Shown here: one piece after another, positions 20,750 through 33,492 of the stretch | Position numbering within the stretch: the first letter of the stretch is position 1 | Layout: each line of letters begins with the position of its first letter | Assembly (NCBI GenBank): GCA_012845835.1 | Contig: JABAKD010000023.1 | Span: 22,879,108-22,943,107, forward strand | Source: Undaria pinnatifida | Taxonomy: Eukaryota; Sar; Phaeophyceae; Laminariales; Alariaceae | Direction: 5' to 3' | DNA length: 64,000 bases | Position numbers and translations under genes: made by a program | The notes under the pieces: model-generated | What the model was told of the DNA's origin: nothing | What the model saw: the letters and a program-made list of their open reading frames with translations, nothing else | The model's database searches: none

Positions 20750-23700
20750 ACACACACGTTGCCGCATCTGCCTCGACGAACTCTCAACGACTTACAACTA
20801 AACCAGGTCAAGAAGAGTTGGCTGTCATTTGTGCGTGCACAGGACCCGTCGGGACTGCCCTTGGTGCCGTGCACGTTGAGTGCGGTGGACAAACGTGGTC
20901 GAAAAAAATGTCGACTTACACCAACATACACAACACAAAGTATTCGCGGCACCCTACCCTCGTATGCTATGAAGAGTTTTTTTTCCTTGGAAAACCAAGA
21001 ATAAAACGCTCAGCGCTGCGCGCTTCGCGCGCCTCATTATGAGGCGCGGCCTCAGTACCTGCAGTAGTCATTCAGTCGTCCCCGGCAAATTTCGATCATG
21101 GCGGGTCAGGTTTTGAGGACTTTAATTAAGCAGGCGGAGCCTGCGAATAAAAAGGAAATCCGCATATTTCGCCGTTTTTCTTTTTTCGGGTTCATTATAC
21201 AACGTGGGAAATCATTTCTGCAGCTGGTTTGAAATGCGACATTATCTCTTCGAAATCAACACCTATTTCCAAACGGGTTTTTGCACTGGACGCGGGCGTA
21301 CCGTGTCCGCGTCATCCGTGTGTAGCTTGGCCCTAGAGCGATCGAAAACGGGTTTAAAAATAGACTTCATGTGGCTCATGTACGAGCTGGGCCGGCTGTC
21401 AAACTAACATTCCGTGTTCCAGCCATGAAAATTCGAACCACTGGGAGCTCAATGTTACTGAAAACATTGTTGGAATCGCCAATCAATGCGCGTATGTACA
21501 CCACGTGTCTTTGCTACAGAGCAGGTTCCAGCGTTTAGGAACTTCACGGCACCATATCGTACTGGATTTAGTGGAGGTGAAACCGTTTTTTTTTTTTTTT
21601 TTTTTTTTTTGCGGGGCAATTTTTAAATTTGGGTTTGCTTCGCTGTCCCCGCATGGTCACACTGGTGCTGACTCACACACAACATGCCACCAAGCGCGTT
21701 AACCAAGCAGCGATGGCTGCGAACCTCTCTACCTAGAGGATTCGAAGATACGAGCACCGGGAAGTGGTGCCTGTCGATACGAACTCTCTGGGTGAAAATT
21801 GATAGCTTCTGTTGCATCTTTTGTTGAACGTAAACTTTGTGTTTTTTCTCTACAGGAGTGTACTCGTACATGCCTGAGCATGTCTTGCCACGTACAACAT
21901 ACGAACTCGTACGCACATACCTGGTACATAATACGTCCACTTCGCTCTCTGAACGCATTTATTTCATGCTTGTGTCTTGCTCGGCAAACACGGCTGCTTC
22001 CGAGTGTCTGTTGGTTTGATGTGGTCGGTATTGTGTCTTGAACAAAAACAGGAAATATCGGACGAGATCTTGGGCAGATTTGAGCGAAACTGGTGCGTAC
22101 AGCGATTTGCACATACACAGCGCAAATCACATGTGTTTTTGATGAAATTTTGACAAGCGGTCCGCAAGACACATGAAGATAATGCCTGTAGTTCTTTTCT
22201 TTTTCTTTTCTTTTTCTCTTTTTTCTCATTTTTTCACGAATAATCCAAATCTCGAAAATCCTTCATCAGGCATAACTCGGCCAAAAAAAATCAAAAAAAT
22301 CATAGCTATCATGGTCGTATATGTCTGTGGAACAGGTTGTCAATTTTTTGTGGAAAACGATCGTAGATTGGGCTGTGCAGCCTCGGTTGAACACACTCTC
22401 CACCCTCTTGGCCGGTTAAGCTCGTAGGAGGAATCAATGGTCTTCCCGGAACGAAGTGAGGCATGACGGGGGTGACGAGGGGCGCGTTGGCGCCAAATTT
22501 AGGTTATTGGTCGCTTGTGCCATTCCTACCTGCTAGCTTAAGATGTTCAGGTATCTTTTTGAGTTCGTATCAGCGTCCAATAAGCCCGCCAATGGTCGTA
22601 CCTGGCTTGTGTGTGAGAAACGGCCGCAAGCAAGAAGAGCACTACGAATCAGATCGAATCCCAATATGAAAACACACACTTGTTTTATGCCAGCAGATGC
22701 TACCGATGACAATCGCCTGAAGTACAAATGAACCGTCTCGGGTGATCTGAAAATGGCAGCACCCTGCTTGTTGGGGTTGAGAAAACAGTCTACACGTGTT
22801 GAGCGTGTATTCCTCGACTCGTGCTACAATAGAGGTAGCATTTTCTTGCTAAACGAGTGTCTGAATATGACGGGGCTCAAAATCGTCGGGAGCATACTCT
22901 TGCTCATCAAGCTGTTTTGTTTCTTATACGTACGCCATGGGTTTCGTTCAGCGGGTCGCACTTTCAGTTTCACCAGCATCTGGTACGGGTTAAAATGTGT
23001 TGAGGAGTACAGCCCTCCTCAAGTGAGGAGTCTGGAAAAAAATCGGTGCACCTCTATCCTGTGAGCATGTTTGCCCATTGGTGTACATACCCACATACCC
23101 ATCAGGGCCCCTACTTGCGACATGAGTGCGAGCCAACGGCCTAACAAGGTTGTCTTCTCCGCCTGTAGTACTGGCCCAAGGTATATTTACAGAGCTTTCA
23201 CTGACCACCCATCGAGCGTGAGTCCAGCCGATACATCTCTAGTGCAGCAGTGAGTGATACAGAGTGAGTTGGGAGGTGCTAATCCCGCTTATACACTAAT
23301 GTAGGTTCAACTAATGCCCGCAGGATCCTGCGCGTCAGACTGGACATCACACAGTAGGCGTTGCTACCGCATCCTTGCCTCGATTCTGTCAAGTGTTGGG
23401 GGTTTTCAGCTCACCCTCACTTACAACTCACTTACAGTGAGTCTGTGTCTAGGTTCGTGAGGCTTCAGGCCCCACCGCTCGTGAAATGCGAATTCAAAAC
23501 GAAGAACATTTTTACTCAAGAAACATAACGCACATCGATAACCGCGCTGCTTCCCCCAGCAGGACAACCCTCTAAGAGCTCGGGCATGCGAAATTTAGAC
23601 CAACGCTCGCCTCGTTGTACTCTCAGCGCTACTACTGGGCACTGGGTGTCTGTTCGGTGCCACATCGCCATAGCAATTTCATTACAAGCGCACTTTTGCA

Positions 23701-26640
23701 GCTTTCGTTAGTCTCTTGTCTTATTTTCGGTGACAACAAAGCTACAGCATAACGAGAACGAATGGAAGCCGGAAGCCTGAGAAGGAACAAAAAATCCCTA
23801 CTACAAGGAATTCGCAACGAGGAGCGGAAGCAAGGCCTTGTCGGAATCACACTCCTCTGCCTTGGCCAAGAAAGTCGGGGAATCATGACCTCCGGGGTTT
23901 CCTCCATGAATCTGCGGGTACGGCGTTGGGGTGGGCACGCCCCGAAAGCAAATGTTCCAGTTCAGCACTCACGAAAACACACATTTTAACACAACGATGT
24001 TTGCCCCCTGCACGTCGTTCTGCAGGCAGCTTGGCCAAACCACCACTTTCGGACGGCGGTCTGGGTAAATGTTGTTCTGGAAACACCTGCCTTACTCCTC
24101 ATTGGCCTCGCGAATTGATTTCCTGCCTTCGTCCGCATCATTCATCATTCGACATTCGGTTGAACGATTGTGGATATGCTTATTAGTGCCCACATAGATT
24201 TTGGCCGACACCGGAGGAGGAATATTTCATATGGCCTGTCTAGAGGTTCCCTGTCATTTATGGAAACACAGTATTATACAAGCACCGCTCTACGTGACAG
24301 AGCTCGGAAGCAGCTCAGATTCTCTTCCATATCAACCAGACCAGAGCAAGAAAACGCGATCACGCGGAATTGCTTGCGCACCTTCATGCCCCCAGCAAGC
24401 CCTTCATGGACCCCATCCTCTCCTCGGCATAATACTAGGCGTTATAACAACCCGCATCACATACCGAAGTCAATAACAGGTGTGAGTGTTCTGGTCCACG
24501 TGCATCGACTCGCATCCTCAACACATCATCGAGAAACACATGACGACCCGTCCTCACTCGCCGAGCGGCAGACCCGCAACGCTGAGAATGGGATATGATC
24601 GACGGAAAAAGGGGCCTGGCAGTGTTGCTGGTATATTCGTGTTCGCGGAAACTGGTATTGCATGTATTTGCCTCATGGTAAGACGCGCGACAAGGATTTC
24701 GAGTGGTGGGTTGAAATCGAAAACAGGCAACAACAAAACTTGCAATTATTGCTACCATCATCGCGTGAACCTTCCATCTCAACCAGACGTTCTACACACA
24801 GACAGCGAACGCACGTCCGTTGCGCTGTAACAATCCAGCGATATACTTTAGTGAATATGCCGACGTCAACTAGTGCCACGTACCAATGGCATAGCAGCAT
24901 GGATAGGATACACCGAAAACGCCCAGAGAAGTTGGTGTTAGGTCCGCAACTACGGTTACCTACGAGAAATGTTGCTCGGCCCGCCTTACCCCCTCTGTTT
25001 TAGCGTTCGTGTACTTGATACAGAGTTACAGGTCAACACAATGCATGCCATAGTCTCCGATTCTTGGAGCTTGTGTGTTGCATTGACTGTTTGTTGGGGC
25101 ATGTTTTCCCTCGGTTGAAGTGCACAAGTACGCCTACAGTATAAGTCGCCTGCGCGCAAATGATACACCCTTTTATACCTACTCCGCGACCATTGCAAAG
25201 GCGGTGGCCAACAGCGACCTTAGATATTGTCCTTGCAGCTGTCGTCACAATCTTTGGCGCCGGCGAACTAGATGTGCGTCTGTGTGTATCAAAACAGAGC
25301 GCTGTGGCCGCAAGGCTTCTCCGGACGTGACCCGCCAGCTCTATCCAGGGCATTTCTACACAGACTGCTGAAGTACCAGAAGAGTCACCTGTGCACCGAG
25401 GCCATCCGTTTGATCCCACATCGCGATACTAAGGACGCACGCACCACCTCACGACAAGTTTGTGCGTGTGCTCGTTTGTGTTTGTTTGCTTGTGCACGAG
25501 CGCCGGAGCTACTGCAGCTACAGCCAAATATATCAACCGGCTTTGTATCGAGAGGCAACGTAAGTATGTCGATCGTCGGACGCGGGTCCAGAGTAGCTTT
25601 CACTACTGATGGTGTTGTAATGTAGTAAAATGGATGTTTAAACGTACTCAAGACCACGACTGCCTCTTGCGCCTTCTGCCTGTTGCGCCACGAAGTCAAG
25701 TGACAGAGAGCTGATTGAGAGATCGAGCCGGTACCAACGGGCAGCTCGTTGGGCCAAGAAAGCAAGATGAGAACGATAAACTCGGGAATCAGTTCAAGGT
25801 CGGTCAAGGACAACTCCCTCTTGCGCGCTGCTGCGCATGCTATCATACACCTGCCGTAGCATCATGCGTACGGCAGCAACTGTACGGAAGACTCCTGGGC
25901 TTGCAGCTGCAGCAGTAGTAGTAGTAGCAGCAACAACTGCAACACTGCAGCAGCTGCATCAGCTATCTACGTACTGTAAGGCCGAGATATATGCAGAACA
26001 CAACCATGGGCACCACATGCACGCGCTGGCTCAACTAACCCCGACCTCGACCTCTCCTTGTGTCCCGACTGTTCTGGCGCTGTTGGTCAGTAGCCGTGTA
26101 AACCCACGATGCGCTTGCTCTCCCTCACCTTACGCGTACTCAGTCCTCCGATCGGTATCCTCCCACGCACATAGCGAGCTCCACTACAGCGGTAGTAGGC
26201 TGGCGGCAGAGAGGAGCCCCTGCAGCTGCCGCAGGTGTAAGTATATGCGTGCGTGGAGTGCTGTGCTACCGTGCCCGTGTATTATGTACGTGGTGTTGCA
26301 AGGAGTTGTAAATAGGTCTGTCTGGCGTGTTTAGGATGCTCGCCAAAATGAAGGGATTTGATTGGTAGATAGCTGGCCGATTCTGTCCCGCCTTGTGAGC
26401 AACGCGCCGTACTACCCGCTTTAAAGACGCTCATCTTGAGTCAACTCCCCGATTTAATGACGATATTTTGTCCTGAAGCAGGGTGCCCCGCAGGTATACA
26501 TCACCCCGAGGGGGTGTAGATTTTTTACACCACGAGGCCCGCAAAAATGCTGCGTATCACACCTGTATAGCTGCGTAGCGCAAAGGAGGGGGGTGACGTG
26601 CAGGCCACTCTTCGCGGTGTATGGAGGAAGTAGTTTTATT
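20750..26640. other. About 5.9 kb without recognised genes
   Basis: Contains a T-run of about 27 at 21584-21610, a CTTTT-rich patch at 22190-22235, and a short repeat (GCGGCCTCAGTACCTGCAGT) shared by 20038 and 21049. Open frames of 60-165 codons occur in all frames, but none shows a motif, a splice-phase continuation or a second copy in the window. This is the most likely place for host gene exons I could not recognise. Confidence 0.4.
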
Positions 26641-26650
26641 GTATATTCTT

Positions 26651-26950
26651 CAAGAGCTCCGCTCCGCGGCCGACTGACGTCGCCCGCTAGGCTCGCGCAA
26701 GGGAGAATGCAGCTAAAACATGTAAAGAGCGCAGAAAAAAGAGGCCCATGATTTGGTGCGCACAGCGAATTGATAATGTCAAGAGCTGCTTCTGCAGAGC
26801 AAGCACTGCGCTGTGCTGTGTGCTTGTTGGCGGTGTCGCGTTCTGATCGGCAGTACGGGTGTAATTTGCGTGGGGGGGTGAACATGGGGACCGAGAGAGA
26901 TCAAATGAAGAAAAAGCAAGAAGAGAACACAACACGTATATGTACACGTA
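26651..26950 (-). mobile_element. E-family 3' fragment
   Basis: Terminal module is diverged (GCGGCCGACTGACGTCGCCCGC hairpin with mismatches, end CTCTTG). About 250 bp of E body follows (GAGGCCCATGATTTGGTGC, GTTCTGATCGGCAGTACGG) before the sequence switches to R2 near 26950. Confidence 0.6.
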
Positions 26951-27200
26951 TAATTGTCATTTTTTTTTCTTCGGGCACATCTCTTCGTGCTCGCACCTTT
27001 GTCCGAAACGTCTGATGGGGTGGGCACAATTCGACCGTCGAGGTCACGTTGCCGGAGGTTGGGCGCGATCCGTGCAGTGTGTCGCGCGTGGCATGCCCTT
27101 TAAACTGTTTTGGCCTTCGGCACACTTGAGGCAAATCCCCGGGTTTCCGCAACATCCACGGGGATTGGGTTTCTGCATCCCCTATCCCCGTGTTCGCACG
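26950..27200. repeat. R2 dispersed repeat, copy b
   Basis: GGGCACATCTCTTCGTGCTC, then GCGCGATCCGTGCAGTGT, then GGCAAATCCCCGGGTTTCC. The same order occurs at 45.1 and 61.3 kb. Confidence 0.7.
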
Positions 27201-27279
27201 TAAGATTTGGATGCAAGCCGTGTTTTTCTGCTCGAAGAAGGGTAACCGTACATTTCCCCATTTTTGCACAGAGCACCAC

Positions 27280-27901
27280 GCTACGATCCTGCCGCCCAGC
27301 AGCAGTACAGCCTTAGCAGCAGCGCCTGCAACTCTATGTGTGTGTGACTGCTGTTATAGTAGCTAATTGCTTTGATCGGAGGGTGCCATTTGTCACCCTA
27401 CCATACCCCATATTTCTGCTGTGTGCTGCCGCTGCGTGCGCACATCCATAGCATGTCCATAGATGCGCGCCAATTTGGGCGGTAATATAGGAGCCTTTTT
27501 GACAGTAAATATATATACCAACCCATCCTGACATTAACGTCCACATGTTATGTGTCGGAGATGTTGCCCCCACCACAGATGACAGGCACAAGCCAATATG
27601 AGGACAGCGCAACGCTATGTGTACCACCCTGCCGCACAGCAGCAGTAGTAGGATACATCATGTACGTACGCGTGGCGGGTCCTCGCTATGCTGCGGCGAG
27701 TTTCTTTTGTCGGAGCCTGTCATCTGTCACTCCACCATACCGCATATTTCTGCTGCGTGCTGGCGCTGCATGGGTGTGTGCTACGATCCTGCCGCCCAGC
27801 AGCAGTCCAGCCCCCTAGCAGCAGCCTGCAACTCTATGCGCGTGTGGCTGCTGTTGTAGTAGGTGATTGCTTTGATCGGAGCGTGTCATTCGTCACCCCA
27901 C
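27280..27901. repeat. R3 CAG-rich dispersed repeat region
   Basis: Two partial units (27285-27410 and 27600-27900) with GATCCTGCCGCCCAGCAGCA, TGCAACTCTATGYGYGTGTG, TTGCTTTGATCGGAG and CACCMTACC. Related copies lie at 29.7, 43.4 and 43.7 kb and, more distantly, at 45.4 and 61.6 kb. The block 27412-27790 is repeated directly at 29523-29890. Confidence 0.65.
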
Positions 27902-29150
27902 CATAGACTTACTTTGATCTTTTTCTGAAAGTGCTCGGTTGGTGCATCCCTGGCATCTCCGGGGGTCCCACTTCGACACCGCTTCCGTCCATTGCTTGCG
28001 GAACGGTCCAGCTTTTCTTTGATTTCTTGCCCCGCCTTATTATTTTTTTTTCTGCTCGTTTTGCCAGGTCTTTCTTGACTTTTCAGCTGCTTGCTGCATA
28101 TTTGGTTTTTCTGCCAACAAGTTTTAGAACCTTTTCGCGATTTTTTCTTCCTTTTTGTGTAGTTCCTGCAAAAATGTTTTTCTGCCAACACGATTTTGAA
28201 CCTTTTCGCGATATTTTCTTCCTCTTTGTGTAGTAAGTTGAACTTCCTACCATATGCCGCTAATTTGCCTCTTGTGCATCACTTGCGGAACGGTCCAGCT
28301 TTCGCTTTTCTTTGATTTCCACCGTTTGTTTTGTACTGGCGAAGTTTCATCAGCTGAGATCTCGGCTTGGCTCATCAGCTCAGCACCGCCCAGCACCCCA
28401 CCGCAGTGCTATAGCTCAGCAGCGCAGCACCGTGCAGTACTGTGGCCTGCGATGCCCTGCCGTGCCCTGCAGCTCAGCTCAGCAGCACACCGCAGTGCTA
28501 GCTCAGCAGAGCGCATCGCTGTGCTTTGCCGTGCTTTGCCGTGCTTTGCCATGCTGCGTAATTTGCTGTACTGTTACTTGTTCGTACATGCCAGTAACAT
28601 TCGAAGTATCATACCAGGTACCGGTACTGCTAATACTACACCAGGTTTGTACATATTAGGTTGTTGGATCACAAACAATGCACCCCCAGCTCAGGTCAGG
28701 CCGGCTATATGTAGCTCAGCAGCGCAGCGCAGCGCAGTGCGGTGCCGTGCCTTGCCCTTCGTTTTGCGGTGCTGTGTCGTGCGGCGCTGTGCGTTCTTTT
28801 GAACATGCACCAGTAGTAGTAATACCAGGTATGATACAGGTACCAGGTTTACGTACGTGTTGTGTACTCGTCCTTTTTCTTTCTTCAGTTGATTGTCCTC
28901 CTTCGGTCCCCATGTCCCCCCCCCCTCCGCAAATATCACACGTACTGCCGTTCAGAACGGCATCAACAAGCACACAGCACAGCGCAGGGCAATTAGCTCT
29001 GCACACGCACCTCTTGTCATTATTATCAATTCGCTATTCGCACCAAATAATCACGGGCCTCTTCTTCCTGCCCCCTTTACATGTTTTAGTTGCATTCTTC
29101 CTTGCGCGAGCGTAGCGGGCGGCGTCAGCCGCCCGCGGAGCGGAGCCTTG
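27902..29150 (+). mobile_element. E3: near-complete E-family element
   Basis: 5' end CATAGACTTAC at 27902; 3' end with perfect hairpin GCGGGCGGC/GCCGCCCGC (29115-29136, loop GTCA), then GGAGCGGAGCCTTG and T (29151). Contains the GC-rich module (28350-28580) and TATA module (28670-28800) in inverse orientation relative to E1/E2, as expected for an element on the other strand. It carries no tRNA-like inserts. E4 at 57.5 kb is its closest relative. Confidence 0.7.
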
Positions 29151-29520
29151 TGCTTTCGTGATAACCACACAGAGCACCACCAGGTATTAGGCGAAGCACC
29201 AGGCAACAGGTACCGGTCGTACGTGTGTGTACTCGTCCTTTTGCTTTCTTCGTTGTTTTTGTTCTCCATCTCGGTCCTCTTCGCTATTTTTTCCTCGCAA
29301 ATGACAACCGTACTACTGCCGATCAGAACGTGATATCGCCGACATACACAGCACAGCACAGACAGGGCAATCAGCTCCGCCCAAGAAGCTCTTGGCATTA
29401 TCAAATCGCTAGTCACACTAAATCACGGGCCTCTTCTTTCTGCCCCGTTCACATTTAGTTGAAATCTTCCTTGCGCGAGCGTAGCGGGCGGCGTCAGCCG
29501 CCCGCGGAGCGGAGTCCTTG
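29151..29520 (+). mobile_element. Extra E-family 3' module adjoining E3
   Basis: About 370 bp ending in the same hairpin (29484-29505) and GGAGCGGAGTCCTTG with T at 29521. The same doubled 3' arrangement occurs beside E4 (57169-57535), so the composite was copied as a unit. Confidence 0.65.
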
Positions 29521-29522
29521 TC

Positions 29523-30000
29523 CCCCATATTTATGCTGTGTGCCGCCGTTGAGTGCGCATGTCCATAGCATGTCCATAGATCGCTCTAATTTGGGAGTTA
29601 GTATGGGAACCTTTTTAGTAATTTATACACCAACCCATCCTTAAATTAACGTGCACATGGTTTGTGTCGGAGATTTTGCCCACACCACAGATGACAGGCA
29701 CCAGACAAAGGAGGACAGCACAACGCTACGTGTACAACCCTGCCGCACAGCACCAGTAGTAGGATACATCATGTACGTGCGCGTGGCGAGTCCTCGCTAT
29801 GCTGCGCCGTGTTTCTTTTGTCGGAGCCTGTCATCTGTCACTCCACCATACCGCATATTTCTGCTGGGCTGGGCTGCGCGGATGTGCTCTACCTCACAGC
29901 TCGTTGTTCGCGTAAATTTGGACGGAAATATAGGGGCCTTCGGAATAGCAATTAGATGCAAACCAATCCTTACCTTTTAGTGCACAGAGGCAGTTTTTTC
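29523..30000. repeat. Direct copy of the 27.4-27.8 kb block plus R3
   Basis: Shared landmarks: CCATAGCATGTCCATAGAT, GTGTCGGAGAT, CACCACAGATGACAGGCAC, TAGTAGGATACATCATGTAC, TTCTTTTGTCGGAGCCTGTC. The two blocks flank E3, about 2.1 kb apart. Confidence 0.75.
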
Positions 30001-30596
30001 ACGCACATGAATTTTCACGCAGATTTCTTGCCTAAACGTCACAGATGATGACAAGATACCAAACAAACTGCGAGAAGCACTACGTGGTTAACCCTGCCGC
30101 CCAGCAGCAGCAGCAGCAGGGCGGGCCATGTGCGCTTGCCGTATCCTCTCCATACTGCGGCGAGTTTCTTTTGTCATAGGTAGCCTGTCATGTGTTGTCC
30201 TCTTGCTCCCTCGTTCTCAGCGTGTGCTCTGTTAATTTTCTGCAGTAGTATTTATAAGCGACATCCCACGCCATCTGTGTGGGTCTGTCATACCCCCCAA
30301 CAACACGTGCCGCTTCCTGGCGATCCCTCAGTAGCTGAAGTTGGAATCGTGGCCCTCTACTATTAATAGGAATTATCTATACGCATCCTGTTTTGAGAGT
30401 GAGTGTTTTCTCAATAACGATAAAACCGATCGCGGTCATGGACACGTCTATCGAGCACCCAAAAAGTGTAACAAGTACTGCTATTGAGTGCACCCAAGAA
30501 AGTATCGGTTAAATGCGAAATCATTATTTCGGGAGCAGGTTTTTTTTGTATGTACAATAAATGGTCATCGCGTCCGGTAGTGATAATAATGTGTCC

Positions 30597-30636
30597 TTGC
30601 GCCACTCCCCACGAACTTCCTGGAGGGGAACCTGGT
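30597..30636 (+). mobile_element. Orphan Helitron-like 3' terminus
   Basis: TTGCGCCACTCCCC, spacer, TGGAGGGGAACCTGG then T. Stem TCCCC/GGGGA. Here the end is CTGG, which fits the canonical Helitron CTRR. Upstream sequence has no helicase. Confidence 0.5.
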
Positions 30637-30654
30637 GTCTGGTATTGCTGTATG

Positions 30655-30800
30655 TTCGAAAGAAAGGACAGCGCAGCACGACACAGCACCGCAGCGCAGG
30701 GCAAGGCACGGCACCGCACGGCGCTGCGCCACGCTGGTGGGTATATATAACTGGACTGATCTGAGCTGGGCGTGCATTGTGATATAACACCGTAGTACCT
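30655..30800 (+). repeat. E-family TATA module, isolated copy
   Basis: GACAGCGCAGCACGACACAG, GGGCAAGGCACGGCACCGCA and TATATATAACTGGACTGATC. Same order as in E1 and E2. Confidence 0.65.
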
Positions 30801-31025
30801 GGTAGGTACGAACCTGGTATATTAAGTATTAAGTAGTACCGGTACGTGGTATTGACTTTCGAAAACGAAAAAGAAACGTGAGAAGCGCTGAAAAGCGCTG
30901 TTTCGGGCATCCGAGCCCCCCTCTCAGCCGTCCGGAGAGGAGAATATCTTACCGTTTGCGTGGGGAGCGAAGAAAAATGGAGGCCGCTCAGGAAAGCGAT
31001 ATTATTTGTAAGTAGGTTTTTAGGA

Positions 31026-31125
31026 CTATCCACTAGACCACAGCGTCACTGTGACGTGGTGTTCTAGTGGATAGACTGCCCGCTACTGAACCTAGTGTGC
31101 GTGGGTTCGAATCCCGGTGTCATCG
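31026..31125 (+). repeat. tRNA-like unit with inverted copy of its 5' half
   Basis: 31050-31125 has A-box-like CTAGTGGATAGACTG, a perfect B box GGTTCGAATCC and CGGTGTCATCG, and a partial acceptor (TGACG/TGTCA). Upstream 31026-31049 is the reverse complement of its 5' half (CTATCCACTAGACCAC), giving an imperfect head-to-head palindrome of about 24-bp arms. Confidence 0.65.
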
Positions 31126-31369
31126 AAAATACAAAAAATGTTGATGCTCGTAACAAAAGCATCGATAGTATTTATTAAAATTTTGTTTGGGTCACGCACA
31201 GCGCAGCATTTACCATTATTTTGGTTCTTTAGGTTGCATTCCTATAATAAATCCTAGATAACCTATGAGTCACTAATACCAAGTTAATAGCGTCAGAGTC
31301 ACCCCTTTGAGCGGTCTTGATCAAACAATAACACCAGAATCACCCCTTAGAACGGTCTTCATCAAGCAA

Positions 31370-32770
31370 AAGTTTCGTTACAATGCCACTGCTGTTCGAA
31401 ACTTTTTTTTCCCAACCGTTTGCCAAAAGCTACATTTTGGTCGTTTTCGTTTCTTCGGACGATTTGCTGCGCCGGCGTACTATTATAATCGTAGTCGTCA
31501 AGCCTCACGATAACATAAACATTGATTTGTTGTCGAGCCTCACGATATGGCAAAACATTGTTATCTTCCTGTTGCGTTTAATACTCTCTTATCAGGGGGG
31601 TTCGGTTCAAAAAATCAAGTCTGTGGTGTCCTGTCATCGTTAAAAGAGGGGTTTCTCTGACTGTCTTCCTGTGGCTTGCTTTCAGAAACTGAAATCATCA
31701 ACGTCATGACACTGCTCGCAGTATATTCCGAGAAAACCCGACTCGATTGCAACCTCATGTGCTTAAAACACGAAACTTTCTGTGTCCTCTAACTCTTATT
31801 TGTGGTGAAAATACGTCGACAGATACTGAAAGCATCAACGCCATACACTGCCCGAGGTTGCTGTTCGAAACTCTGTTTTTCCTAACCGTTTGCCAAAAGT
31901 TACGTTTTGGTCGTTTTGGTTTCTTTGGACGATTTGCTGCGCCGGCGTACTATCATCATCGTAGTCATCAAGCCTCACGATAACAAAAACATTGATTTGT
32001 TGTCAAGCCTCACGATATGACAGTATTATCTCCTTGTTGCGTTTAATACTCTCTTGTCAGGGGGGTTCGGTTCAAAAATCAAAGTCTGTGGTGGCCCGTC
32101 GTCGTTAAAAGAGGGGTTCCCCTGGCTGTCTTCTTGTGGCTTGCTTTTTCAGAAACTGAAATCATCAACGTCATGTCACTGCCCGAAGTCCATTCCGAGA
32201 AAACCCGGCTCGATTGCAACCTCATGTGCTTAATATACGAAACTTTCTGTGTCTTCTAACTGTTATTTGTGGTGAAATACGTCGACAGATACTGAAAGCA
32301 TCAACGTCATACACTGCCCGAGGTTGCTGTTCGAAGCTTTGTTTTTCCTAACCGTTTGCCAAAAGTTACATTTCGGTCGTTTTCGTTTCTTCGGACGATT
32401 TGCTGCGCCGGCGTACTATCATCATCGTAGTCGTCGAGCCTCACGATAACAAAAACATTGATTTGTTGTCAGGCCTCACGATATGACAAAACATTATTAT
32501 CTTCCTGTTGCGTTCAATAGTCTCTTATCAGGAGGGTTCGGTTCAGAAAGTCAAAGTCTGTGGTGTCCTGTCATCGTAAAGAGAGGGGTTCCTCTGACTC
32601 TTCCTGTGGCTTGCTTTTTCAGAAACTGAAACCATCAACGTCATGACACTGCCCAAAGTCCATTCCGAGGAGACCCGGCTCGATTGCAACCTCATGTGCT
32701 TAATATACGAAACTTTCTGTGTCCTCTAACTTCTATTTGTGGTGAAAATACGTCGACAGATACTGAAAGC
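31370..32770. repeat. About three tandem units of 466-470 bp
   Basis: AACCGTTTGCCAAAAG recurs at 31414, 31884 and 32350. Other landmarks are GATTTGCTGCGCCGGCGTAC, AGCCTCACGATAAC and CGTCGACAGATACTGAAAGC. Substitutions and small indels indicate moderate age. No conserved frame. Confidence 0.9.
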
Positions 32771-33085
32771 TTCATTTTTTTTTTGTTTTTTTTCACACTT
32801 CTACTTTCCAGCTTCTGGACAAGACGTGGTCACAGTTGTCATCTGTTCTTCCCCCCGGTTCTTGCCTTCAATTTTTATCGCGCATAAGGTTCAGCAATCC
32901 CACTGCTCGTCGATCGTTCATCAAGTGTTGCTAACTCACGCTCTCGCATTTTCCGCAGGTCAATTTGTGCACATGAAATAGATCCCATGAATTCATACGA
33001 GTATGCACTCGGGGGAATTCAAACTCACGAAACTGACCTATACCAGGCTCGAGGATAACCTGATACGCCACCGGGGCGACCGGCA
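32771..33085 (-). mobile_element. SINE-like repeat S3, inserted in the 467-bp array
   Basis: Minus strand: tRNA-like head 33083-33000 (GCCGGTCGCCCCGGTGG, GGCGTATCAGG, GAGTTTGAATTCCC), body with CCAGCTTCTGGACAAG and GGTTCTTGCCTTC, and an A-rich tail at 32795-32772 (T-runs on plus). The array resumes on the other side at about 33086 (GTCRTACACTGCCC). About 300 bp and colinear with S4. No clear target-site duplication. Confidence 0.7.
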
Positions 33086-33265
33086 CAACGTCGTACACTG
33101 CCCCAGGTTCATTCCGAGAAGACCCGGCTCGATTGCAAACTCATGTGCATAAAATACGTAGTCTTCTTGTGGCTTTTACTGCTATTTGTGGTGAAATTTT
33201 GTCGACAGATACTGAAAGCATCAACGTCATACACTGCCCGAGGTTCATTCCGAGGAGACTCGGCT
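33086..33265. repeat. Remainder of the 467-bp array beyond S3
   Basis: ACACTGCCC, CATTCCGAG, ACCCGGCTCGATTGCAA and GTCGACAGATACTGAAAGCA, as in the main array. Confidence 0.75.
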
Positions 33266-33492
33266 CGATTTCCTCGCGTTACGGGGCAAAGACGAACTTA
33301 AAAGCGACAATGTATTTGCAACCTCATGAACAAAGTCCCGCATAAAAAACGTAATCTTCCTAACTTGTTTTTTACGGTGAAAATACGGCGACATATGCTT
33401 AACTCATCGTGCGTCGTCATACCACAGATTTATCTCGTTTACACCCCCCACCGCTCACTCCCCTAATCCCACCACCACCCATACATCTTGCT

